A stretch of DNA of 64,000 bases from Coprenecus sp949297365 (lineage in GTDB: Bacteria > Bacteroidota > Bacteroidia > Bacteroidales > UBA932): positions 2,108,001 through 2,172,000 of the forward strand of contig OZ006987.1 in NCBI GenBank assembly GCA_963931055.1, written 5' to 3'. Within the stretch, counting starts at the first letter, position 1, and every line of letters starts with the position of its first letter. Position numbers and translations under genes: made by a program. This document shows positions 15,603-22,567 of the stretch, one piece after another. The notes below the pieces were generated by a model. The model did no database searches. It was not told where the DNA came from and saw nothing but the letters and a program-made list of their open reading frames with translations.

Positions 15603-16475
15603 TTATTTGCCTCTTTCGGCCATCAGGATGGTGATCTCCTCCTCGTTGATGCCGACCATGGCTTCGCCCAGGTCGGTGGATACCTCTGCCAGCAGGGCTG
15701 CGTCGTTGTAGTTGGTCACAGCGTTGACGATGGCGCGGGCCCTCTTCTCCGGATTGCCGGACTTGAAGATACCGGAGCCTACGAAGACTCCCTCTGCGCC
15801 GAGCTGCATCATCAGGGCGGCGTCAGCAGGGGTTGCCACTCCGCCGGCTGCGAAGTTTACCACTGGCAGCTTGCCGTTCTCGTGTACGTACTTGACCAGG
15901 TCGTAGGGTACTTCCAGCTCCTTGGCCTCGTTGTACAGCTCGTCCTCGGGCAGGGCCTGGAGACGGCGGATGTCGCGCATCATGCTGCGCATGTGGGTCA
16001 CGGCCTGTATCACGTCACCGGTGCCGGGCTCGCCCTTGGTGCGGATCATCGAGGCTCCCTCGGCGATACGGCGCAGGGCCTCGCCCAGGTTCTTGGCTCC
16101 GCAGACGAAGGGTACGCGGAACTTGGTCTTGTCGATGTGGTATACACCGTCGGCGGGGGAGAGCACCTCGCTCTCGTCGATGTAATCGATCTCCAGGGCC
16201 TGGAGTATCTGGGCCTCTACGAAATGTCCGATGCGGACCTTGGCCATGACGGGGATGCTGACTGCATTCTGAATGCCGCGGATCATCTTCGGGTCGCTCA
16301 TGCGGGATACTCCGCCGGCGGCACGGATGTCCGCGGGTATCCGCTCGAGAGCCATTACTGCGGCTGCACCTGCTTGTTCTGCAATCTTGGCCTGCTCGGG
16401 AGTGGTGACGTCCATGATGACGCCGCCTTTGAGCATCTGGGCCAGGTTCTTGTTCAACTCATATCTGTCGTTCAT
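15603..16475 (-). CDS. pdxS: PLP synthase subunit PdxS
   Basis: The 290-residue TIM-barrel protein condenses ribose 5-phosphate, glyceraldehyde 3-phosphate and ammonia to pyridoxal 5'-phosphate. Key parts are all present: GGVIMDVTTPEQAKIAE, VMAKVRIGHFVEA with the first catalytic lysine, MIRTKGEPGTGD with the second, and GVATPADAALMMQLGAEGVF followed by VGSGIFKS. The start is placed at MNDRYELN, which gives the usual length; the 17 extra upstream codons are not conserved-looking. It leads a two-gene operon with the broken pdxT, so this cell may have to rely on free ammonia or another amidotransferase. Confidence 0.96.
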   Translation of the reverse strand: MNDRYELNKNLAQMLKGGVIMDVTTPEQAKIAEQAGAAAVMALERIPADIRAAGGVSRMSDPKMIRGIQNAVSIPVMAKVRIGHFVEAQILQALEIDYIDESEVLSPADGVYHIDKTKFRVPFVCGAKNLGEALRRIAEGASMIRTKGEPGTGDVIQAVTHMRSMMRDIRRLQALPEDELYNEAKELEVPYDLVKYVHENGKLPVVNFAAGGVATPADAALMMQLGAEGVFVGSGIFKSGNPEKRARAIVNAVTNYNDAALLAEVSTDLGEAMVGINEEEITILMAERGK

Positions 16476-16493
16476 AATACCTTGATAAAATGA

Positions 16494-16537
16494 AACGAGT
16501 AACTCCGTGCGGAACGAACCGCTCAAAGTTACTCGTT
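16494..16537 (-). promoter_or_regulatory. pdxS promoter inside a long inverted repeat
   Basis: AACGAGTAACT (16494-16504) and AGTTACTCGTT (16527-16537) pair perfectly; inside, GCGG and CCGC (16509-16512, 16519-16522) form a second pair. On the minus strand a consensus TAACTTTG -7 element (16524-16531) lies inside the upstream arm. This suits an operator that covers the promoter, or a hairpin at the start of the leader. Confidence 0.55.
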
Positions 16538-16556
16538 GTATATCTTGCGGATAGAA

Positions 16557-16865
16557 TTATCGTCTGAAAAGCAGTCTGATAATATTGATAAGTATGTTCA
16601 GGTAGTAGAATCCTTGGCATACGATGAATATCCAGAAGAAAATGTTGTATCCGGTGGTTCTTTGCGCTGCGCGGAGCAGAATGTCACCGTTGAACCAGGA
16701 AAGTATCCAGTGTGGAACAAACAGCCATGACTGCCAGATGCCGCCCCACCATCCGTACTCCTGAGTCGCGTCAATCTTGAAGATGGCTGCCAGGCCGATA
16801 GAAATACCCAGCCCGATAATAAATCCGATTATCCCGGATACCCGTTGAACTTTCGCTTCATCCAT
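16557..16865 (-). CDS. Small membrane protein, unknown function
   Basis: The 102-residue protein has a hydrophobic segment at about residues 9-29 (SGIIGFIIGLGISIGLAAIF) and another at 74-96 (NIFFWIFIVCQGFYYLNILI), with a Trp-rich stretch between (YGWWGGIWQSWLFVPHWILS). It looks like a two-span inner membrane protein. I recognise no family. It is a single gene upstream of pdxS on the same strand, with its end 20 bases from the pdxS inverted repeat. Confidence 0.65.
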   Translation of the reverse strand: MDEAKVQRVSGIIGFIIGLGISIGLAAIFKIDATQEYGWWGGIWQSWLFVPHWILSWFNGDILLRAAQRTTGYNIFFWIFIVCQGFYYLNILINIIRLLFRR

Positions 16866-16952
16866 AATAGTTAAGATTAAAAGTTAATAATGTGTTTTGT
16901 TTGTGTAATAAGTTTAGTAGTTAAAGCAGTCGCAAATTTATAAAAATAAATT

Positions 16953-17101
16953 AGAAACTGTTTAAATTTTATTCAAAAATAATTTTATGGCAGCGATATG
17001 CATCATGGCTTCGTGCGTATCGGCCCTGTATTCATAGTCAATGGTCAGTCTCCTGAAGTTCTCGAGCCATGAGAAGGTGCGTTCGACAATCCATCTTTTG
17101 G
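16953..17101 (-). mobile_element. 149-bp end fragment of an IS5-family element
   Basis: This stretch matches 18913-19061 base for base over the same 149-base length without gaps, with about eight substitutions. It contains the terminal repeat AGAAACTGTTTAAATTT and the last codons of the transposase. It ends abruptly at 17101. The substitutions show that it is an old, diverged copy, not a recent duplicate. It marks the left border of the AT-rich three-gene cassette. The rest of 16866-17278 is AT-rich and holds nothing else I can support. Confidence 0.9.
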
Positions 17102-17278
17102 AATCCTATTCAATTGCTTCATAATTGGAATATTTTGTAGTTCAATGCGAATATATTAAAATTTAATGTACAAATCAAACTTTGCTCAATCAATCAGATG
17201 ATTAGTATAAACTTTTCAGTATTGAAGCGGAAAGTACAAGAAATGGCAGAATACTCATGAAAAAATTCAAGACAGAAT

Positions 17279-17342
17279 AAACCTAATGGTTGATTTTTGG
17301 AAAAACTTTACTACTTTTGTGCGGTAAACCTACAGGTTGATT
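17279..17342 (+). promoter_or_regulatory. Promoter flanked by two operator-like repeats
   Basis: AAACCTAATGGTTGATT (17279-17295) and AAACCTACAGGTTGATT (17326-17342) are direct repeats 47 bases apart. Each holds an AACC-N4-GGTT dyad. Between them TACTTTTG (17312-17319) matches the -7 pattern, and the second copy covers the expected start of transcription and touches the ATG. This is the layout of an autoregulated TA operon. Confidence 0.65.
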
Positions 17343-17978
17343 ATGGAGTTTGATATCATTTATCCGGAAAATAAGGCTGACGCATTTGATGCGGGATGCG
17401 TAATTGCAGCAGTATTCTTCGATGAAGATGAATTGCTTGCGTTTGGTGTGAAGGGTGATTCATTGGAGTTGGATGAAGCTTTCTATCATTACAACCAGTT
17501 TGAAAAAGCATTTGAGTTATGGTCATCCCCCAGGTACCTGAGTGAATTCTACAATCAATACAAGCCCTATTTTCAAGCTGAATATTGGAGAAATATTTCA
17601 GAGCAAACTTTCCAGACAGAGGTAATCAAGTCTCTGAATATGATTAGAAAAACCATTATTGAAGCTATGGAAAACAATACCTTTCATGAATTGATTGAAC
17701 CTTTGGACATAGCAGAGAAAGATAAAAGACTATACGAGAGCATAAGAGTAAAATTAAAGCAAGGGACAATCATAGGCCACCACCCTTTTCGGTTTTACGC
17801 GATTGAGGTTGAAGAGAAAAAATGTTACCTCATAACCGGAGCAACCATTAAGGTTCACAAGGATATGAAAAAAGCGGATAATACTGTAATAGAGTTGCGT
17901 AAGCTGGAGCATGCTTTGCAACATGTCAACGACGATTGTATAGATACTAAAGATACTTTTATTACGCAGGCACTTTAG
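17343..17978 (+). CDS. Putative toxin of a toxin-antitoxin-chaperone module
   Basis: I do not recognise this 211-residue protein with certainty. It begins MEFDIIYPENKADAFDAGC and ends with a region FRFYAIEVEEKKCYLITGAT followed by IKVHKDMKKADNTVIELRKL. That last part resembles a recurrent Bacteroidetes motif of a strand with an ITGG/ITGA-I-K signature and a helix of type ELxKLxxA, seen by me in toxin-like genes. It is the first gene of a tight unit with an HTH protein and a SecB-like protein, the order toxin-antitoxin-chaperone. The toxin role is inferred from position. The ATG at 17343 is preferred to the TTG six bases earlier. Codon use is AT-rich, unlike the flanking genes. Confidence 0.55.
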   Translation: MEFDIIYPENKADAFDAGCVIAAVFFDEDELLAFGVKGDSLELDEAFYHYNQFEKAFELWSSPRYLSEFYNQYKPYFQAEYWRNISEQTFQTEVIKSLNMIRKTIIEAMENNTFHELIEPLDIAEKDKRLYESIRVKLKQGTIIGHHPFRFYAIEVEEKKCYLITGATIKVHKDMKKADNTVIELRKLEHALQHVNDDCIDTKDTFITQAL

Positions 17979-18038
17979 AAAGGCGATGCATCGATATTGA
18001 ATTAACAAATATAAAACAATTAAAAAATACAAAAGACT

Positions 18039-18443
18039 ATGCGTGCACGTGTAAAGCCGACAAAAACCTGGATTTCAAAATCAAAATTTGAGATTGAGAA
18101 TGAGGAAGAGCTCCTTGCATGCAGGAGGATCATCCTCAAAATTGTCCGCTACAAGCAGGACAACGATATGAGTCAAAAAGAACTTGCCGAAAAATTGAAT
18201 GTGTCTCCTCAGTACATCAATAAACTGCTTCACGGACAAGATCTTGATCTCAAGATTACTACTGTACTAAGATATGGGCGACTCCTTGGGATTAAATTGA
18301 TCGCACTTCCTGAAGATGAACCCGCTACGCCTCAGTTTAATATTAACTACATTCAGATTACCACTCCGATTAGCAACGCTGGGAACAGTCCCTTCAAATA
18401 CACTGAATCAAACTCTTTAAGTAGGGTTATAACAAACAGTTGA
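18039..18443 (+). CDS. Xre-family HTH antitoxin with C-terminal extension
   Basis: The 134-residue protein has a Xre-type helix-turn-helix at about residues 45-75 (MSQKELAEKLNVSPQYINKL, then LHGQDLDLKITTVLRYGRLLG). The last about 40 residues, from LPEDEPATPQFNINYIQITT onward, lie outside the HTH fold. In TAC systems the antitoxin carries such a tail, called ChAD, that makes its folding depend on the SecB-like chaperone; the tail here has scattered aromatic and aliphatic residues that fit. It probably represses the operon through the two dyads at 17279-17342. Its stop lies two bases before the chaperone ATG. Confidence 0.7.
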   Translation: MRARVKPTKTWISKSKFEIENEEELLACRRIILKIVRYKQDNDMSQKELAEKLNVSPQYINKLLHGQDLDLKITTVLRYGRLLGIKLIALPEDEPATPQFNINYIQITTPISNAGNSPFKYTESNSLSRVITNS

Positions 18444-18445
18444 TT

Positions 18446-18889
18446 ATGGATACAATTAAATATACTCTGAGAGGGGTTTCGATAGAGCAATTTGCAACAC
18501 TTTTTGAGCCGTCAGGTGATAGTGTGCAGCTTAAACTAAATGTTCCTATTAAAACGAATTATCAGGAACGAACCATTGCTGTGGGAGCAAATATCCAGTT
18601 TCAAGAGGAAGGCAAGCCATTCCTTGTCGCTGAGGTATTATGCCACTATATCATTGAAGAGTCATGCTGGATTGCGCTAACTGACAATTACTCCAAAGAT
18701 GCAACTCTTCCAAAGGATTTTGTGGAGAATCTTGTCAGGATAGCCATAAGCACGTCCAGAGGTGCATTGTGCGCAAAAACTGAAAACACCCCGTTCGCAA
18801 AATATTTTCTACCTATCATAGAAATGCAAGGTTTCAATGGCGGAGATGTTGTCATTCCTGCAGAGCCAATGAATAAGCCCGCAGAATAG
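18446..18889 (+). CDS. SecB-like chaperone of the TAC module
   Basis: The 147-residue protein looks like a SecB-fold chaperone. The C-terminal half shows the typical order: LPKDFVENLVRIAISTSRGA, a helix with the SecB ARG-like motif, then LCAKTENTPFAKYFLPII, the strand and proline segment. The N-terminal half alternates beta strands (SVQLKLNVPIKT, TIAVGANIQFQEEGKPFLVA). In M. tuberculosis HigBA1-Rv1957 and E. coli CmdTAC such chaperones protect the antitoxin; release on phage attack frees the toxin. The true start is MDTIKYTLRG, right after the antitoxin stop; the upstream TTG only extends the frame. Low GC again indicates transfer. Confidence 0.65.
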   Translation: MDTIKYTLRGVSIEQFATLFEPSGDSVQLKLNVPIKTNYQERTIAVGANIQFQEEGKPFLVAEVLCHYIIEESCWIALTDNYSKDATLPKDFVENLVRIAISTSRGALCAKTENTPFAKYFLPIIEMQGFNGGDVVIPAEPMNKPAE

Positions 18890-18912
18890 CAGTATCATAT
18901 TTCCTTAACATA

Positions 18913-19784
18913 AGAAACTGTTTAAATTTTATTCAAAAATAATTTTATGGCAGCGATATGCATCATGGCTTCGTGCGTGTCAGCCCTGTATTCGTAATCA
19001 ATGGTCAGCCTCCTGAAGTTCTCAAGCCAGGAGAAGGTGCGTTCGACAATCCATCTTTTGGGTAAGGGGACAAATTTGTCCGCCTGCTTGTCAGACCTGA
19101 GCACGATGTCCAGTTCGCAACGCAGCAGTTTTCCGGCCATTTCCCTGACGGCATCACCTCTGTACCCTCCGTCCGCCAGAATCCGTTTCAGCCCAGGGAA
19201 TTTGTATCTCATGGATTCGAACACCTCTTCCGCCCCTACGCTGTCATGGACGTTAGCCGGATGGACTCTCACTGACATGGGCAGCCCAGAGTGTCAACCA
19301 CTATGTGCTCCTTCCTGCCCTTTATCTTTTTGTTTCCGTCTATTCCCCTTTGACCATCAATATGATGGGAAGCCCTGACACTCCTTGAATCGATGATTCC
19401 AAGGCTGGGACTCTCCTCTCTGCCTGAAAGACGCCGCACAATGCCGCGGAGGGTGTCGAAGATCTCTTCCAGCAAGCCCTCGTTCTTCCACTTGCTGAAA
19501 TAGTAATACACTGTCTGCCACGGAGCGAAATCCGAGGGGAGCGTTCTCCACTGCACGCCGGTCTTCACGATGTACAGGATGCCGTCGAAAACAGAGCGCA
19601 GTGAATATTTTCTGAATCTTTCTTTGGGGTCCAGCATATTTTTTATAACTTGCCACTGTTTATCAGTCAGGTTGGTTGGGTACTTATGCATAACTTTAAT
19701 GTCTTGATAACCATAAAGTTACGAAGAATATTCCAATTAACCTACTGATTTACAACTAATTATAAATAAATTTAAACAGCTTCT
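18913..19784 (-). mobile_element. IS5-family insertion sequence, 872 bp
   Basis: The element is bounded by AGAAACTGTTTAAATTT at 18913 and its inverted partner ending at 19784 (AGAAGCTGTTTAAATTT on the minus strand), one mismatch. It encodes a two-part DDE transposase. No clear target duplication flanks it. A 149-bp part of a sister copy lies 1.8 kb to the left in the same orientation, so the pair encloses the TAC genes like a decayed composite transposon. Confidence 0.85.
18922..19691 (-). CDS. IS5-family DDE transposase in two overlapping frames
   Basis: The upstream frame (19269-19691, 140 residues) starts MHKYPTNLTDKQWQVIKNML and carries the first catalytic Asp in SLGIIDSRSV; the downstream frame (18922-19278, 118 residues) has VRVHPANVHD, the second Asp in ILADGGYRGD and the Glu in WIVERTFSWLENFRRLTIDY. 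They overlap by 10 bases. A -1 shift in CTGGGCTGCCC would join VVDTLG to LPMSVRVHP without loss. IS5-group elements sometimes use programmed shifts, but there is no classical A-rich slippery heptamer here, so a simple one-base deletion is equally possible. Confidence 0.85.
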
Positions 19785-19842
19785 CAAATACGGACAACAC
19801 TCCAGGAGTATTGAACCGCAAATGTAGGGATTATTTCCAAAT

Positions 19843-20181
19843 TCAGCCGCGGTCGTAGTGGGGCATCTGCTCGGGGATGACGATGGAAAGCTCGATGATG
19901 CCGGCAACAGTCTTGCCGGAGCCGTCGGCTGCGTCCTTGTACCAGGGAGTCTGATGTATCAGCTTGCGCTGTCCCTTTTTGCTGATAGTGTAGGAGTTGG
20001 TGATGCCTTCGGTGAGGATGCGGGCGATTATGCCGCGGGAGCGGTCATTGTGGCAGCCGAGCATGCAGCGGCCCCGCATGTCTCCGTTGACAGCCACGGA
20101 CTTTTCGTTCTGGTATACGATTACGCACTCAGTGTCGCACACTGTCACCGCACATTCCACATATTTGAAAAAATCATTCAT
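19843..20181 (-). CDS. Small single-domain PAS protein
   Basis: The 112-residue protein fits a single PAS-type fold: VECAVTVCDTECVIVYQNEK at the start, GCHNDRSRGIIARILTEGIT in the middle and the strand pair KLIHQTPWYKD and AGIIELSIVIP at the end, as in PAS domains of the NtrC/NifL type. The Cys-rich segment (RCMLGCHND) is common in small Bacteroidetes PAS proteins. No output domain is attached, so it may sense a ligand or redox change and act on a partner. It lies 27 bases downstream of the DPP-IV gene on the same strand and may be co-transcribed. Confidence 0.7.
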   Translation of the reverse strand: MNDFFKYVECAVTVCDTECVIVYQNEKSVAVNGDMRGRCMLGCHNDRSRGIIARILTEGITNSYTISKKGQRKLIHQTPWYKDAADGSGKTVAGIIELSIVIPEQMPHYDRG

Positions 20182-20208
20182 ATCATTGATTGCCGTTATG
20201 ACGCGATT

Positions 20209-22437
20209 TTACAGGTGCTCTTCCCAGTATCTGAACATATACTGATAGAGATGATAGGTGGTGTTCTCCCTCTCGTTGATGCTGTGCGAGCGCATGGGGT
20301 AGGAGATCATGTCGAACATCTTGTTCTGACGTATTAGTTCATTGACCAGCATCTCGCAGCTCTGGTAGTGGACGTTGTCGTCGCCTGTGCCGTGTATCAG
20401 CAGCAGGTCGCCTTTCAGTCCGGATGCGAAGTTGATGGGCGAGCCGTCATGGAATCCCTGGGGATTGGCAGAGGGCAGACCCATGTATCTCTCCTGATAG
20501 ATGGTGTCGTACAGGTACTGCGAGTAGACTCCGGCCACGGCTATGCCCGTAGAGTATATGTCGGGATATTTGAACATCAGGTGCGCGGTGGATGAGCCGC
20601 CGCCGCTCCAGCCCCAGATGCCGATACGGGCCGGGTCCATGAAGCTGTATGTCTGCAGCAGTCTGGTCACTGCGGCGGCGTGGTCGGCCGGGGGTATGAT
20701 GCCTACCTTGCCGTGTACGCATTTGCGCCACTCGCGGCCTCTGGGTGTGGCCACACCGCGCGGATCGATGCTCATGACGATGTACCCTTCCTGTGCCAGG
20801 AAGCGGCTCCACAGGTCACCTCCGCTCCAAGAGTTCTGTACGGTGGACTGCCAGGGCTCGCCGTAGATGTAGAAGATTACGGGATATTTGGCCGTAGAGT
20901 CAAAGTCCGCCGGCTTTATCATCCATCCGTCCAGTACCACGTCGCCGATGTCCACCCGGAAAAATTCCTTGGCCCCGGGGTTGACGGCGGCGAATCTCTC
21001 TGCCAGTTCATGGTTGTCCTCCAGGGTGCGGACGGTCTTGTGTCCGGGCAGCGTGACTATCTCGTAGACGGTAGGGGTCTCGCTGTTGCTGAAGGTGTGC
21101 ATGGCGTACTTGGCATCGGGGGATATCATGTAGCCGTGATGCCCCGCAGGCGCATCCGCCGGAGTCAGCCGCTCGGCCTTGCCCTTACCGTTCAGACGGC
21201 TGCGGTAGAGATACCTGTCCACCGGACTGTCCAGGGAGGCGATATAGTATACCCAGCCGTTTTCCGGATCTATCCTGACAACGCTGACTACATCAAAGTC
21301 TCCTTTGGTGATGAGGGTGGCTGTGCTTCCGTCTTCGGATATCCTGTACAGATGTCTCCATCCGTCCCGTTCGCTGGTCCAGGTGAAGTACTTGCCGTCC
21401 TCAAGCCATACTATGTCGTCGTGTACGTCCAGGAAGGCCTCGTCAGTCTCGGTGAGCACGGGTGTGAGCTCCATGGTGCGGATATCGCCGTAGTAGACCA
21501 TGTCGGTGTTCTGCTCGCGGTTGAGTCTCTGGATCATAAGTCTGTCGGTGCCGGGTACGAACTCCATGCGGGCCAGATAGTGCTCTCTGGGGTCACCCTC
21601 AAATTCGAACCAGCGGGTGCCGGACTCCCCGTCTACGTCCACTACGCCGATGCGGGCGGCAGAGTTGGCGGTGCCGGCTTTGGGATAGGGCAGTGGAATG
21701 ACAGTGGAATATACCGAGTCGATGTTGTCTATCATATAGAATGTGCCCGTACCGCGGGTGTCGAACTGCCAGTATGCGATGCTGCGGCTGTCGGGACTCC
21801 AGCGCCAGCCGTCCTGCTGGTGCAGCTCCTCCTCATAGACCCAGTCGAACTGTCCGTTGATGATCTCATCGCTGCCGTCGAAGGTAAGCTGGCGCACGGA
21901 ACCGTCGGCCAGGCTTTCCACGAACAGGTTGTTCTTATATACGTAGGCGATCATTGTCCCGTCGGGAGAGAACTTGGCGAACTGCATCGATGCAGGCTCG
22001 AAGTCAGACCGTCCCAGTTGGCGCAACTCTCCGGAAGCGGGTATGTAGAGCCAGTAGTCGCCTCTTTTGGCTGTCCTCCACACACGTTGGGAGTTGGTGT
22101 ATATCAGCAGCATGGAGTGGTCTGCCGACCAACTGTATCCGTCTATTGGCAATGGATTTCCGCATCCTTCTGGAATGAGACTTGACGCAGCTACGGCGAT
22201 AGTCTTCTCTCCGGTTCTGATGTCGTTGAGGACCAGATTCTGTCCGTTTGTCGCTGAGTCTTTCTCCAGGGTCAGGAACGAGTGGCCGTCATCGGCCCAT
22301 CTGAATGCACTGATGCCCTTGGCGGCATATACGTGGTCTCTGTAGATGTCCTCAAGGGTGAGCCTGCCGTCCTGAGCGGAGGCGGAGAATGTGACTGCGA
22401 GTAAGCAGGACAGTGAGATAGCTATGATGTGTTTCAT
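20209..22437 (-). CDS. Dipeptidyl-peptidase IV (S9 family)
   Basis: The 742-residue protein has a Sec signal peptide (MKHIIAISLSCLLAVTFSAS), then a beta-propeller (DPPIV_N, about 60-480) with the EELH double-Glu-type motif in DWVYEEELHQQ that holds the substrate N-terminus. The hydrolase domain follows, with Ser in GIWGWSGGGSS, Asp in HGTGDDNVHYQS and His in PMRSHSINER. This order is full length. The enzyme removes X-Pro dipeptides from peptides in the periplasm, a step in protein use by asaccharolytic Bacteroidales. It is divergent from an aminopeptidase P gene, so two proline-directed peptidases share one control region. Confidence 0.95.
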   Translation of the reverse strand: MKHIIAISLSCLLAVTFSASAQDGRLTLEDIYRDHVYAAKGISAFRWADDGHSFLTLEKDSATNGQNLVLNDIRTGEKTIAVAASSLIPEGCGNPLPIDGYSWSADHSMLLIYTNSQRVWRTAKRGDYWLYIPASGELRQLGRSDFEPASMQFAKFSPDGTMIAYVYKNNLFVESLADGSVRQLTFDGSDEIINGQFDWVYEEELHQQDGWRWSPDSRSIAYWQFDTRGTGTFYMIDNIDSVYSTVIPLPYPKAGTANSAARIGVVDVDGESGTRWFEFEGDPREHYLARMEFVPGTDRLMIQRLNREQNTDMVYYGDIRTMELTPVLTETDEAFLDVHDDIVWLEDGKYFTWTSERDGWRHLYRISEDGSTATLITKGDFDVVSVVRIDPENGWVYYIASLDSPVDRYLYRSRLNGKGKAERLTPADAPAGHHGYMISPDAKYAMHTFSNSETPTVYEIVTLPGHKTVRTLEDNHELAERFAAVNPGAKEFFRVDIGDVVLDGWMIKPADFDSTAKYPVIFYIYGEPWQSTVQNSWSGGDLWSRFLAQEGYIVMSIDPRGVATPRGREWRKCVHGKVGIIPPADHAAAVTRLLQTYSFMDPARIGIWGWSGGGSSTAHLMFKYPDIYSTGIAVAGVYSQYLYDTIYQERYMGLPSANPQGFHDGSPINFASGLKGDLLLIHGTGDDNVHYQSCEMLVNELIRQNKMFDMISYPMRSHSINERENTTYHLYQYMFRYWEEHL

Positions 22438-22460
22438 CTATACGGTGTTTAATATGCGCA

Positions 22461-22468
22461 CAAAGATA
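22461..22468 (-). promoter_or_regulatory. -7 element for the DPP-IV gene
   Basis: The minus strand reads TATCTTTG, 23 bases before the start codon. Confidence 0.55.
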
Positions 22469-22510
22469 AAAGATAATAAGTCTCGCGGTGTGGAAGTGAT
22501 AAATAATTGT

Positions 22511-22541
22511 TGGCCTTTGAGAATAATTTTTTTAAATTTGA
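22511..22541 (+). promoter_or_regulatory. Promoter of the aminopeptidase-hydrogenase operon
   Basis: TTG (22511-22513), a 20-base spacer and TAAATTTG (22534-22541) match the Bacteroidetes -33/-7 layout. The ATG follows at 22568. Confidence 0.6.
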
Positions 22542-22567
22542 AGTCAAAACCTGATAAAACCTCAGCC

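Noticed and set aside
16476..16526. Seventeen-residue N-terminal extension of PdxS
   Set aside because: It covers the promoter inverted repeat; MNDRYELN gives the normal family length.
22391..22567. Upstream extension of the aminopeptidase P-like gene
   Set aside because: The added residues overlap the divergent DPP-IV gene and its promoter and do not look like protein; the promoter at 22511-22541 lies inside.
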